Shown: positions 53,520-64,000 of the stretch, in pieces
How the letters are laid out: the number at the start of each line of letters is the position of its first letter
How positions within the stretch are numbered: position 1 is the first letter of the stretch
Source: Amphirosellinia nigrospora
Lineage: Eukaryota > Ascomycota > Sordariomycetes > Xylariales > Xylariaceae
DNA length: 64,000 nucleotides
Assembly (NCBI GenBank): GCA_004123355.1
Contig: SCHM01000007.1
Span: forward strand, 248,001-312,000
Direction of reading: 5' to 3'
Notes under the pieces: model-generated
The model's database searches: none
What the model saw: the letters and a program-made list of their open reading frames with translations, nothing else
Told to the model about the DNA's origin: nothing
Position numbers and translations under genes: made by a program

Positions 53520-54577
53520 TTTATGATTACAGAATAAAAGTAGACAACATGGTTATGGATCCTGACGTTGATGTCGACCACCTATTCACCGTTCTGTAAC
53601 TCTCTATTACAGAAACCTCATCCTCGCAAACGAGGACCTACCAGTCTGAGATTTGGTAGAAGGTGACGAGCTCTAGCAGCATGGGACTTAAGTAGTTAGA
53701 AGGTTTAGTTGGTCCACATGTTAAAATACTACTCAAAAGGTATCTATAGCAGGGTTATTAATATATCATAAAGATAATATGTGACGGGCAAAACGACGCC
53801 GTTGTCGCCATTTGCCTACAACGGTATATAGAGTCCATATCTTCGCAACATAATAAATATCAGGCGGAAAGATAGAAGTTTGAATGCTTGAATAGGAAGT
53901 GAAAAGGAATGGACACCACGAGGGATGTAGGTTGTTCGCTACGATACATTGCCAACGAATGGCTACTCACGATGCATCGCGGAAGACGCGTCACAGAAGT
54001 AGTATTACTGATGATTACCGACGATGCGTACACAAAATGAGTTGAGGGATGGCCTTATGATAGATAGGTTGCAATGGATTTCATTTCATATATTACACTC
54101 TTGTGATGCGTTACATGGAGTTTCTCAATCTACGCCACAATCCACAAAATACTTCGTACTTCTTTCTTAACTTGTGCTGCTACGTATTCGTACCAATTCC
54201 CACGACGGCTATCGCACATACCAAGCAAATAAGCTGTACAGCTACAATCATCTGTACCTAATACAACTATACAATTACCTTTCATTACTGATACTAGTAG
54301 GCACAGCTGGTCGGCTAGGTAAGCAAGCCGCACATTATTTCAGATTCCATTATCAAACAACCGGGTCCTTATATGCCTTTGCCTGCTTATTGTCTACACT
54401 CAGTTAGCCAACTAATCATTCCTCTGAAGTAGCAGGTCACTCCTACCCAGTACACAATTTCCCAATTGGCGCCAATCTCGCTTCGGTGAGCAGCATAACT
54501 CTATATCACGACCATCTTGGCAGCTGACACATAACAGCGATCAATACCTACATACAACGACTTACCCTTCACGATAA
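53520..54577. other. AT-rich gene-free stretch
   Basis: Only short random frames. No repeats shared with the rest of the window were noticed. Confidence 0.35.
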
Positions 54578-55792
54578 TTGGTACGAGTCCATCTCTGCTC
54601 TAAAGAACCGGCACATTTGACATTAGCAACCATAGCACCTAAGAAGTACCAACAACCTGCCACTACTCCTGCCTCTGTCGCCGAGCAATATCTTGACGAC
54701 AACGACGCTGTTGTGGGTAAGGCCTCTCTGAAGGCTACTATATGCGCACTTAAGGAGGTTGTTACTATCGTTCGCGACAAGGATAACTATCAAGTGACTA
54801 TTTACACTCATGCGAAGCCCGTTACTGATGCTGGAACCCACGAGTTCCGCTTAGGCATGACGGACTATAACACTGGAAACGATAATGGCAACTATTTCTT
54901 CATTATTCATCACCTTTATAGCGAGTATGTCTATCCTAAGGGAAATCTAACTATGTATACGTTGAACAACTTAGTTGAAACTATTATTCGTGTGAGGTCA
55001 GTCTGTTCTGCAAGACTACAATTTGAGCGTGAACAGTCGCCTTGCCGCTCAGCTATGGCGCAAGCATAAGGTCGTCGAGAGTCCCAAGCGCGGTTCCAAG
55101 GATGCCAATGTAGTTGATGCCATGATACGTGCGTCGAAGGAGATTCCGGAGAAGGACCCTCTTTTCACCGTTGTCACAGGTGAAATCTGCACCATCTATA
55201 GGTACTCAGCATGCGGCGTAAAAACGAAGCGTTCCTGTTCTCCTGTTCTTTGATAGCATTAAACGACAGCTGGAGGAAGCTAAGAACGCTGACGAGAAAG
55301 GAGAGCTTCGCGAGAGCCAGCTACCCGAAACTCCCGCCATTTTGGCTATACTATTCGCGGTGAGAGACGGATCTTCGAACGGCGCTATTGGTGGGCTCTT
55401 TGCAACTCTGAACCGTCTTGATCTAGCGCAGGTCTGTGATATGCGCTCGCTGGCCATTGATGCCTAGAACCCCATGATTACCAGAGAGTATATTAATTAT
55501 AAGGTATAAGATGAGATGCAAGAGATGTACAGGAGGTTTTTGAAAATGTTGAATGAGAAGCTTTCTAAGATGTTTTATTAGAAATATAACAAGGTTTTGA
55601 TTTGATTAGCATCGGATGTTCAGAATGCCATGGACAAGCGATTTTGCTTATTCGAGAAAGAATGCTACAAGGAAGTAAAGAACATGGGCAGCGATGTTAA
55701 GGAGCATGTCGCTAAGAAGATGGTTGCTGTTGATCCCTTTTATTTTTTGAAAACTAAGGTGGATGCTCTCATTGCTGAGACGGAGGAGAAAT
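54578..55792 (+). pseudogene. Unrecognised gene, decayed by frameshifts and stops
   Basis: The first piece (54578-55069) holds KKYQQPATTPASVAEQYLDD and YNTGNDNGNYFFIIHHLYSE. After a frame change it continues HKVVESPKRGSKDANVVDAM, then (another frame) RDGSSNGAIGGLFATLNRLD, a helical stretch around 55510-55560 with several stops, and MDKRFCLFEKECYKEVKNMG, ending VDALIAETEEK at a stop at 55792. About 400 codons with roughly constant codon usage suggest one former gene. No ATG lies at the 5' edge, so an upstream exon is likely. I do not recognise the family. Confidence 0.4.
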
Positions 55793-56404
55793 AGATAATA
55801 AAATTGGGGTAATATTTAGGAAGGTAGGCAGCGTAGGATTCATGGACAGGGAAAAGGATCTCGAGGAGGAATGGGGGGGTGTTTTCCCCGGATTTCCGCA
55901 TTAATTAATACGGTCTTAGTTTTCGAGGATAAAGACGATTTCGAGATTAGGTAGAGTATCATTAGGTAGAGTTTCGACCAAATATTATATTGTAGTTACA
56001 CGTTTGTACCAATTGCCACAAAGTTTGTCATATGTATTACTTATGAACAAGTCCGCGGGACATCGCGGGTAAGCCTCTACGCGAGAGCTTTTTTTAAGGC
56101 AATTGATACGGGGCATGAAGAATTGATACGGGGGCATGATCTTAGGGGGCACGAGATTTCTAGCCTTCCCATTAGTCCAAAAATTAATTGTTAGTGCTTC
56201 CCGTCTTGTTTCTCCCCAACCCCCTGTTCCAAATTCAACTATGCATCTTTTATACAATCACACGAACCTTATATATCGCGCTTAATCCACAATAAATCTT
56301 ACGATCTCTTCTTTTACACCATTATTCAGAATCATCGACACCAACAATTCTGACGATCTTTTCCTTTGCACTATTATTCGGAATCATCAATTATTCCTAT
56401 TAAA
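55793..56404. repeat. Gene-free; contains a 54-bp-spaced direct repeat before the next ORF scrap
   Basis: ACGATCT.TTC.TTT.CAC.ATTATTC.GAATCATC occurs at 56299-56337 and 56353-56391. Otherwise AT-rich with no gene. Confidence 0.4.
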
Positions 56405-56703
56405 CTATGTCTCAGCCTACTCAATCTCAGCCATCTCGTGGGCGTTCTCTTACTCTAGATAACCTGCCACATCGTCAGAAAAGGCAACGCACTGTCAAAG
56501 GTAGTGAAGACCTATACATGTGGTATAGCAGTAGATAGATTGTATTGTATCAGAATAACCAGAAGGTAGATCCGAGTCCTCTGGACTCGGGGGATATATA
56601 TAAAAATTACGTTGGCTTGCTGCTGAGCAGCCGCCAAAAGGTCGGCCAGCACGGCGGGATCAAGCCCAGCCAATGCTGCTATATCAAGAGGTGGTTGCGA
56701 CAT
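56405..56703. mobile_element. Retroelement scraps around a truncated LTR copy
   Basis: A plus-strand ORF start (56405, MSQPTQSQPSRGRSLTLDNL) is cut at 56493 by TGTCAAAGGTAGTGAAGACC, a relative of the solo LTR at 57384-57544 in the opposite orientation, readable to about 56612. It is followed by a minus-strand ORF start (ATG 56703, MSQPPLDIAALAGLDPAVLA) that runs into the LTR copy. Two divergent MSQP starts facing one LTR fragment suggest a rearranged or nested insertion. Confidence 0.5.
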
Positions 56704-56731
56704 AGTCCAAACTACGGAATACACAATAATT

Positions 56732-56768
56732 ACGACAGGACACGACAGGACACGACAGGACACGACAC
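56732..56768 (+). repeat. 10-bp minisatellite ACGACAGGAC
   Basis: Three full units and a partial fourth (ACGACACAGC), just upstream of the minus-strand MSQPPL ORF start. Confidence 0.75.
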
Positions 56769-56831
56769 AGCAGAAGGCGGGGGCACAAGTATCAAGAATA
56801 TAAATTATAAAATTGTTCTTGGTAAATAGAA

Positions 56832-57109
56832 GATGGCGGCGGCGGCGTATCAAATCGTGAATCCCTACACTCAGAAATATAAAGCAAGCTTCCGCTACAT
56901 TAGGGGATCCTATAGATAAATGTGGGCTGAGACGTTTATCAATTGTAAGCGTTTATCAAAATCTTAAACGCTTATTGAGCCTAAACGTCTGAGTGGCCAT
57001 AAACGTTTAAATTTGTGGATGTTTACCCTTTACAACGTTTAAATCTTTTAAACTAATTATACACAGTTGACAAATCTTGAACTATTGATCAATCGTTTAA
57101 ATAACTACG
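56832..57109. other. Spacer with repeated AAACGTTTA-type words
   Basis: TAAACG, AAACGTCT and AAACGTTTAA words recur between 56930 and 57050. No gene. Confidence 0.35.
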
Positions 57110-58430
57110 TAGGTCTTAGTACGGCAGTATCGTCTTCATCGCTAGTATTAGAGCTACTACTATTCGATACGATTGGTTACCTATTTCCGTTTAGCTTGAA
57201 GCAAAACGTTTGAGTTGATATGGTGTATACAGAGCTGCTGCTGGGCGGACGGAACTGGTTGTTTAATGCGGCTTTCATTGCTTTGTCGTAGTCAGTAATT
57301 ATAACATGTGGCAGGCGTATCCTAAACTGTCTCATAAACTCGCGAATACCTTCCGCTAAAAACTGGAAGCCTTCTGCCCTTTCTGTTGAATTAAGTGGGG
57401 AGTGATACACTCCACCCACCTGTATATATATATATCATGTATATCCCCCGAGTCCTCTGGACTCGGATCTAACCTTCCAAGTTATCCTGATTCAATACAA
57501 CCTATCTGCTATACCACAAGTATATGTCTCCACTACCTTTGACACTTTCGTTATCAATCAAACCAAACGCAGCATTAAAAACGGTTCCTAGGCAGGTCTA
57601 ACTGGTTGCTTGGAACAACGGGGGCTTAAATCGGTTGGTTTTATACGTATTATCAAAGCTTATAATCTATGGAAATCGTTTCCACATCTCAATGCAATAC
57701 GAAAAGGTCCAAACCAATCCAACTAGACGGAACTCGTCTTCATCGTCCCATTTCACCAGGTAAGGAACCTGTTCTTCGTCAAACGCCTTGATCAAAGCTG
57801 CAGTTGGATTATACCCGGCAAGCCGTTCTCGTTGGATAAGGCTCCGAGCATTATAAATATCCCGTTGCGTAAAAACAGACCCTTCGTGTTGTTCTTCGAC
57901 AATACTCCGTACATCGCGAGCTCGTATACTAACACGGCGACTAGTGATTGCAACAGTGTCCCGTACGGCGGCAGTAAGCCGCCGGTAAGACGGATGTGCC
58001 GAGGGATCTAAGCTTGGGCCGTGATTATGCTAGTGATGTTTTTCATCATTGTGGGCTCGCAAAAACCAATTGTCTTCGTCTAAAGACTCCGCAATAATCA
58101 TCCATTGGCAATCTGTCTTTCTGGATTTCCGTTAACGAATCCCATCGCCCCTAGCCTGCCTAGGTTTCCCGAATCGGTCACATTGTATTGAAAAACGAAT
58201 CAAACGCTGCTTATATTTATGGCTGTGTCGTTTGACAACACCAAAATTGTTGGTTTTCGCAAACTCCTTAACGTGGTCGAAGAGCGTGTCGGGCGTAGGA
58301 AATAGGTCGTCTGGAATAGGTGGGTTAGGGATCTGATCTCTAGATGGGGACGAGGAGCGTTGGTCGGCTAACGAGGTGCTTGATCGTCTCGATGCTACTC
58401 CAGCTGGCCGAGATAAACCTAGCAAAATGC
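57110..58430 (-). pseudogene. Mutator-like (MULE) transposase, decayed
   Basis: The N-terminal FAR1-type DNA-binding segment starts near 58425 (TLFDHVKEFAKTNNFGVVKR, then DCQWMIIAESLDEDNWFLRA and HNHGPSLDPSAHPSYRRLTA). The middle region includes YNPTAALIKAFDEEQVPYLV. The MULE core includes FLAEGIREFMRQFRIRLPHV and IITDYDKAMKAALN, where the second catalytic Asp is expected, then QQQLCIHHINSNVLLQAKRK in a shifted frame, after which the protein is cut at about 57110. A solo LTR (57384-57544) interrupts it between AFGLIDNER and AEGFQFLAEG. Terminal inverted repeats of the MULE are not visible. Confidence 0.8.
57384..57544 (-). mobile_element. 161-bp solo LTR inside the MULE transposase, perfect TSD
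   Basis: Minus-strand ends are TGTCAAAGG and TTCAACA, with CTTTC on both flanks (57379-57383, 57545-57549). Removing the element and one CTTTC restores the transposase frame (DNERAEG). It holds the palindromic CCGAGTCCTCTGGACTCGG and a (TA)n run, also present at 56573-56612. Confidence 0.9.
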
Positions 58431-60027
58431 TCCATGGGGCTCTTGCCTAGTGGGCCGCGGTACAGGCAAGTATGATATTGAACTCCTCGGGGATGAGTAG
58501 GGCGGCAAGTAAGGGGCGGAGATTCATAGCTTTCGGAATTTAACGGCGATAATCCCCATGTTTCTCGCCACTGGCGTACGCGTTCATAGGACTGTACTAG
58601 GTTTACGGACAGTCGCCGGCCTTCTCCGATAACCTCCCTGATAATTCGGAGGGACGATTCGAATTGCTCTCTTGTTGTTGGGAGGCAATGGTTCACGATA
58701 CGATTCGCTAGATAGTTGACTTTCCGAAGAGTACACGGACGGGGCCGGAGTGCCAGCTTCGACCCAAGGGTACTCCCTTGGTTCCGGGCCAGGTAAAGGC
58801 ACGGTAACTGTCTGCTCTCGCCCGCCCCATTGTAATTGTGATTAAAATCACTTCCTGATCTCCACGCATCACCCACGCTGGCTCGCCAAGTCCTTCACGG
58901 CCGAGGGGACCAGGAACAGTACTGAACACACGGGGATGGGAAGCGAAAAGGTTATCAAGCGCGTTATCGTCGCCAAGTCCATAGTAGTCCGAAACACTGA
59001 CACCACTGCTGCCCGTTGAAGGTGTCGGCGTGGCGGTACTCGGTGTAAGCGATCGACTTCGTAATAGAGGCGGTCGGAAGGGGGATTGACACTCCCACTC
59101 ACTCAAAACACCTGTATAAACGTGAAAATAAAGAAAACATGAAGATGTTGTGATGGGTGATTTGTGAGACCTACAGGGTAACAGAACCTAGATAGATTCC
59201 CCCTTTCTGTTTCCATGCTAGGTCTCTTTATGAGAACCCAGATCCCCTAGGTGCCACTGCTTAAGGCGACCTAGACCTTCTAGTATCCTGTCTGGAGTTT
59301 CTCAGGCACCGGCAAACCCATAAAACCCCTGTGGGGAAAAGGAAGGGAGAAGGCACGGGCTGGATAGGTGGACGTATGATCAGTTGGCTAATCGAACGCA
59401 GTTCTTTAATCGGGGTCGTTGGGTCCGAGGTATGGATGATCCCCTGGGCTGACCCATCGACGAATTTGCAGCATGCCATATGTTAAGCATAGGTCCTGAC
59501 CGCTTAAAGTATGGTCCGTGTTATACCATATAGCTAGCTTGCGAACCTTCTTTGATATATATTCGTAAAAGGTTCGTTGCTTTCCCCATAGTACGTCTTT
59601 TGCCCTTGATTCCAACGTCACACCATCGACGGGGTCGCAGTCCCAGAACACTACAATTTTACCCCGCCAGGGTTGGCGATAATAGCCACGGTGTATGCGT
59701 GCAAGTTCGCTTTCTTCCACAGGTCCCCTATTAGCGGTCCAGTAGGTACGGAAAATAAGCCCAGCCATGTCTTTTTACCGTCCTTTCGGGAGTCGTAGAA
59801 GGTGCAAAAGGTATCCCGCGTATGTACGTCAGGCATTGCTCCGCAAGTATCCCAGTCCGTCTTGTCACCTAAGCAGCTCCAAGATATTGCTTTCGGGTGA
59901 ACGTAAGGTATTGTTGGGATAGTAAAGGGTCATAGAACTGCCCTAGGTAGGCGATAAGTTCGTCACCCGTGGTTTTGGGGTCCAATAGGGGCTCACTAAG
60001 GAGGCTGATGAGGTTCGTTGATGTCAT
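58431..60027 (-). pseudogene. Unrecognised gene between the copia and MULE elements, frameshifted
   Basis: ATG 60027 begins TNLISLLSEPLLDPKTTGDE, then LIAYLGQFYDPLLSQQYLTF, a stop near 59868, TDWDTCGAMPDVHTRDTFCT, IFRTYWTANRGPVEESELAR, GKIVVFWDCDPVDGVTLESR and KQRTFYEYISKKVRKLAIWY. Probable intron sequence follows (about 59107-59250, ending TTATACAG). The second half (58431-59106) holds SSGVSVSDYYGLGDDNALDN, PREYPWVEAGTPAPSVYSSE and FESSLRIIREVIGEGRRLSV in three frames. The word GTGGGAGT recurs at 59096, 60048 and 60247, so part may belong to the neighbouring retroelement. No known domain recognised; it could be a captured host gene or accessory transposon ORF. Confidence 0.4.
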
Positions 60028-60039
60028 TGCCAGTGGTCA

Positions 60040-60245
60040 AAACTCCCACTGTCACTAGGAATAGGTAATAGGGGTCGTGTGTTGAGAAAGGGGTCAGTTT
60101 GGGTAACCTAGGGGTGATAATCGGGGTTGTAGTTGAACGGTATGGCAGAGCACATGAGGCGGTCAGCGAGGTGTAAAATCTTCGTAGTGGCGCCAGTCAC
60201 GTGATGCGGCTTAAAACCTTAATTCAACGACGCTCAATCATAGGA
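60040..60245 (-). mobile_element. Possible 3' LTR region of the copia element
   Basis: This follows the RNase H stop on the minus strand and contains GTGGGAGTCC, a CACGTG box and a terminal CTAGTGACA. No second LTR is in the window, so this is inferred from position. Confidence 0.35.
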
Positions 60246-60573
60246 CTCCCACTCACTCCAAGCCCAGGGCAGTACGGAAGGCAAAGAACTTGTCCCTCGG
60301 TAAGGCCTTGGTCAGCCCGTCCGCTACCTGTTGATCGGTAGGGACGTACTGCAATTTAATATCACCGGCGGCCTGGCGTTCGCGAACGAACTTCAGTTGG
60401 GTAGTTATATGCTTGGTGTCGGCGTGGTGTGATGGATTGCCAGCTAGTGCTATGGCTCCTTGGTTGTCACCATAGATGATAGTGGTCCCGATCCCTTGGG
60501 TGGCGTCCAGCTCGCCAAGTAGGAGCTTCAGCCATATCGCCTCCTTTGTTGCCTGTGTTTGACCAATATACAC
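60246..60573 (-). pseudogene. Copia RNase H
   Basis: Conserved end of the copia polyprotein: ATKEAIWLKLLLGELD, IYGDNQGAIALAGNPSHHAD, KHITTQLKFVRERQAAGDIK and TDQQVADGLTKALPRDKF. It is separated from the RT by damaged sequence (60574-60803). Confidence 0.9.
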
Positions 60574-60803
60574 AGCTTCGCACGACGATAGCGATACAGT
60601 AGCCTGACGCTTCGAACTCCAGCTTAGGGCTCCGCTGCCTATATTAAAGACGTACCCGGAGGTTGACCTCCGGGTCTCCCGGTCTCCGCATAGTCGGCAT
60701 CGGTGTAGCCCACTAGGTCGTTCCTTCCCCGCGATAGACTAACTCCATGTTTATCGTTCCCTTGAGGTACCTAAGGATACGTGCTACGGCTGACCTGCAC
60801 GCC

Positions 60804-61471
60804 TTATCTGGCCTTGCCATGAAGCGGCTGCAAAAGGATACAGCGTAGATAATAGGAACAGGGGCCTAAATCAGTCATGCTAAGCTTGTCATGTAGTGCC
60901 TTCTTGACTTCATTGATCTCTTCCATAGATGGTGCCGCAATTAGGAGATCGTCGACGTATACGGCGATATAGGTGTGGCCCTTGGCAAATACACCAACAT
61001 CTGCATCTAACGATATGAACCTAGGCCCCTGAGGTATGCTGCGAGAGTTTCGTACCAAATCCTAGGTGCTTGCTTCAAGCCATATAGGGCCTTATTTAGC
61101 TTACACACCCGGCCGGTGCCGTCCTCGAATTCAGGGGGTTGTTCCACGTAGATTTCCTCATCGATGTCCCCGTAGAGGAACGCTGTTTTGACGTCCATTT
61201 GTTCAAGCTCGAGATCCAGGGCAGCGGCGATGGCAAAGATGGCTTTATAGCTCATGGGCTTGACCACTGAGGCGAAAGTCTCGTTGTAGTCTAGGCCTTC
61301 CACCTGGTCGAAGCCTCTGACTACCCAGCGGGCCTTATAGCGAGTGATTTCACCATTCGGCCCACGCTTCAGCCCAAAGACCCATTTCCCTGACAGTGCT
61401 TTACGTCCTGCGGGTAGTTGACAGATCGTCCAAGTTCTGTTGTCGATCAGGGACTTGTGTTCACTACCCAT
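60804..61471 (-). pseudogene. Copia reverse transcriptase
   Basis: 61007-61471 encodes RTWTICQLPAGRKALSGKWV, NETFASVVKPMSYKAIFAIA, DVKTAFLYGDIDEEIYVEQP and LNKALYGLKQAPRIWYE. The catalytic YVDDLLIA is at about 60940 in the next frame. The Ser/Glu-rich linker before it (61464-62123) is the usual integrase-RT spacer. Confidence 0.9.
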
Positions 61472-62129
61472 AGCCTGAAGCCAACTGTGCCAGTGGGCGT
61501 TGTTTCGGGCCTGCTTCAGCGTCTTGGGTTCTATGACCTCTGTGGATGCAAAGGAGCAAGCGATGTCGATCAGGTGATACCATCACTTGGAAGGGGTCTG
61601 GCCCGTTGAGTGCTGACGCTGCTTGGTGGATAGGGGTCAACAGCAGAGCTGTGTTCCTGGTGGGTCTGCCTACCCTAGGTCGCAGGTTAGGGTACTCCCT
61701 TTCGACCGCTGGCGCAACCGTAATACACTCCCGCACGATATCTAACACATCTTCAGCTTCAGTTTCAGCCTCGGCTTCAGACTCCTCAGGGGTATTATGT
61801 ATAGGTGATCCGGGTTCCGAGTCGGTGATCACAGGAGTGTCCTCAAAATTCCCTGCGTCACTCATCGCATTGGATGATCGTGACGGGGTCGCAGGCACAA
61901 GCTCCGGAGGGTGATCACTATCTTGTCTTCGAGCGTGAGGGGTATCCCCCCTTGCCTCTGGCAGCCCGTAACTTGGCATCCCCCCTGACTCAGGGGTCCC
62001 TTGAAACCTAACCCTCTTCGTTGGTTGTGCAGTGCTATGATCAGGTCCCCTAGTGCCTGTGGCAATGGGAGGGGAGTCACTAGACGTAGATCCTGGGGAG
62101 TAGTGCCGTAGGTTGGTGACCAATCTTCG

Positions 62130-62795
62130 ATCGAAGCGTGGATGCGGTTTTCGTTAAAGAAGACGTTGTTGGCGTGGATTACCCTGCCGGAGTTCAGGAG
62201 AATGGTGTAATTTGTAGTGCTCTCCTCCTGCTACCTAACATAATACGAGGCTCCGTTTTCTCATCAAATATTGAGGCTTTCCCCTTTGGAAAATAATAGC
62301 CTGAGGCTCCTACTGTTCGGAGGTGTGCTAGTCCGGCGGGCTTCCGTACTACATCTCGTAGGGTGTCCGATTCCCCAACCTGGTGACTGGGTGAAGATTC
62401 TTCAGGTATGCAGCTGTGCGTACCAATACCGGCCAATATTTAGCATCAACTCCACTGTTCGTAGTAGTAATGAGGAGCCGCCGCACGATGTCTTTTAGAA
62501 CACCAATAGCCCTTTCAGCGATGCCATTTTGCTTGTGCTGATCGGTGGCGGAGAAATATAGTGCTATACCGCGGTCACGGCATAGGAGCTCGAAGGCACC
62601 ACTGGTAAATGTTGCTCCTTGATCCAGGGTAATAGCATGGCAACGTCGTTCAGGTCGTTCCTTCTGATCTGGAAAGGTCTGGAAGATCTTTGGGAACTCT
62701 GACACTGACTTCATAGGGGACACCCAGGTCACCTCCGTGAAGTCGTCACGGATGATTGCCCACTGCGTGGATCGATCGTAGCCCATTTGATACAC
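62130..62795 (-). pseudogene. Copia integrase core
   Basis: The core shows AIIRDDFTEVTWVSPMKS, AITLDQGATFTSGAFELLC (second Asp region) and QNGIAERAIGVLKDIVRRLL (catalytic Glu region), then YWPVLVRTAAYLKNLHP. A frameshift near 62370 moves coding to another frame (DVVRKPAGLAHLRTVGA). Confidence 0.85.
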
Positions 62796-63441
62796 GTCTC
62801 ACAGAGGCAGTGTTTCTGGATGGGAAGGATCCCTATTAAGCAGTCCATTAGGTGTCTGAGGCCCTGATCGCCCAGGTGTCCAAGTCGTTCGTGCCACACT
62901 TGCATGTCAGGATCGGAGAGAGAATAAGCGTGAAGGCCGACGTTGAGGGCCGTGATATTAACGCCGCTATTTGGAATATCAACTAAATACAGGCCGCCAG
63001 TGGCTCGAGCGGAAAGGAAACATTCTTTGCCTTTAGCACCTAGTGCTTTATCCCATCGAAAAAGAAATTCAGCTCCTCTTTTTGACAGTTGGGAGACTGA
63101 GATTAGGTTTACCCCCGCTTCAGGGCGGTATGCAGCATCGTGGAAGATCGTTCTCTTTTGCTGACCGTCAACCACGGAGGTAAGCATATAGTCACCTATT
63201 TCTTTAGGCATGACTATCTTCCCCCTACTCCGAGGGTACCGGGACCAGTATAAGGTTTGGTTGTATGGAACCCCTTGCGATCGCAGAAAGTGTGCTGGCT
63301 GCAGCCTGAATCTAGGGCATAGACTTTTCTCAGCATTTTGCCCATCTGGTCACTCGAGAGGTTCCCGAAACCGGCCATTCCAAACTGTTGCAGAGTCTCC
63401 GCCATGCGGGATTCCTTCGGAACGCTGTCGAAGATCTCCAT
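62729..63441 (-). pseudogene. Copia protease and GAG-pre-integrase region
   Basis: The protease motif YALDSGCSQHTFC (63300s) contains the aspartic DSG. A stop and frame change near 63212 precede AGVNLISVSQLSKRGAEFLF and the zinc-binding HERLGHLGDQGLRHLMDC...CETCIKW (HHCC) of the integrase N terminus. Confidence 0.85.
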
Positions 63442-64000
63442 AGGGGGCCGCGAAGGGATCTCGGCTCGGTGTTGGCGCTGAACATGGCTGTGAGGTAGCT
63501 CGGTTCAGGTGTCTCAGAGGGGGCAGCGTTGGCTTCTGGGTTGAGGGTAACAAAGCTGCAGTCATAGCCCACGTCAGCGCCTCGAATTGTGAGCAGTGAC
63601 GTATTAGGGCTATCGTCCTTCTTGGCTTTCTTCCCGTCTTCTCTGCTTTCCCTTTCTTCCCGTTTTCTTTTCCGTTCAGCCCTTTTATCATGCCACCCCT
63701 TGGGGGCAAGATGGGGTTCTTCTTATAGCATACAGTATGGAGACCACCGCACTGACTGCACAGAGGGCGATGGGACGATGATAGTAGGCTTATGTTGCTG
63801 TCCCTGATCTTCTGGTTCTGTTAATCATGTTGGGCTGCTAATACGGCTACTTCAAAGGTCACTGCCTCCTTAGTGATTTTGGCCCCCCGTCCCTTTCGGG
63901 GAGTACATTGTGGTTCTTGGTAAAACGCCGTAAGGAAGACCTGGAAAGGTGGACCAAGGGAGATGAGGAATTTGTTGATGAGGAAGGGCTCGCTGAGCTT
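63350..64000 (-). pseudogene. Copia gag C-terminal part with zinc knuckle
   Basis: Reading from the right edge: LSEPFLINKFLISLGPPFQV (about 63990-63935) is a gag helix, CSQCGGLHTVCYKK (about 63750) is a CCHC-like knuckle, then a Lys-rich linker (MIKGLNGKENGKKGKAEKTG). Frame changes occur around 63700-63550. Confidence 0.7.

Larger units (their letters stand above)
60246..64000 (-). mobile_element. Ty1/copia retrotransposon, partial, running off the right edge
   Basis: Collinear gag, protease, integrase, reverse transcriptase and RNase H pieces are on the minus strand in copia order. They are broken by frameshifts and stops, and the 5' LTR lies beyond 64000. Individual domains are listed separately. 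Confidence 0.9.

Noticed and set aside
56493-57544. Opposed copies at 56493 and 57544 considered as long terminal inverted repeats of one DNA transposon
   Set aside because: The 57384-57544 copy has its own perfect 5-bp duplication and TG...CA ends, so it is an independent solo LTR and the other is a truncated relative.

Overview
This window looks like an accessory, transposon-rich stretch of a filamentous ascomycete (Pezizomycotina) nuclear genome. The evidence is short introns (about 49-70 bp, GT...AG, CTAAC-like branch sites), Tad-type LINE, Ty1/copia and Mutator-like elements, and fungal-only families such as FunK1 kinases, Zn(II)2Cys6 and bZIP regulators, a highly reducing PKS remnant and a telomere-linked-helicase-like (RecQ) protein. 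Nothing bacterial is seen. A finer placement (for example Hypocreales) would be a guess.

Layout. 0-6.5 kb: a broken left-edge ORF, a dynamin-like GTPase gene broken by a solo LTR and a frameshift, a TPR scrap and two highly reducing PKS scraps. 6.5-11.6 kb: LTR remnants, a broken Zn2Cys6 regulator and one small intact two-exon gene. 11.6-13.2 kb: a multi-exon gene of unknown function and a 21-22 bp minisatellite. 13.2-17.8 kb: a decayed Tad-like LINE. 17.9-23 kb: a broken trypsin-like protein, short repeats and gag-like decayed ORFs. 23.3-33.6 kb: two inverted copies of a coiled-coil/nuclease-like/kinase gene flanking a copia remnant, a small MITE, an intact bZIP gene and an Est1-type fragment. 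34-39 kb: solo LTRs and a FunK1 kinase pseudogene split by one of them. 39.5-47.5 kb: a DUF2235 fragment, an M28 aminopeptidase pseudogene, a secreted HExxH protein, a membrane protein and a secreted-protein scrap. 47.5-52 kb: a RecQ/telomere-linked-helicase-like pseudogene carrying a complete 387-bp TRIM retroelement. 52-56.4 kb: small ORFs and an unrecognised decayed gene. 56.4-60 kb: a Mutator-like transposase pseudogene with a 161-bp solo LTR and an unrecognised broken gene. 60.2-64 kb: a copia element running off the right edge.

The genes do not form a pathway. Many belong to multicopy, lineage-specific families that resemble conflict or effector proteins: nuclease-like/kinase fusions, a dynamin-like GTPase, a trypsin-like protease, a DUF2235 hydrolase, TPR repeats and a RecQ helicase. 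Most carry one-base frameshifts although splice sites and residue-level similarity survive, so either the region is a young gene graveyard or the assembly has residual indels. The clearest intact genes are the bZIP regulator (28879-29790) and the 70-residue two-exon gene (9656-9911). All family names come from my recognition of the translated sequence; no database search was run.
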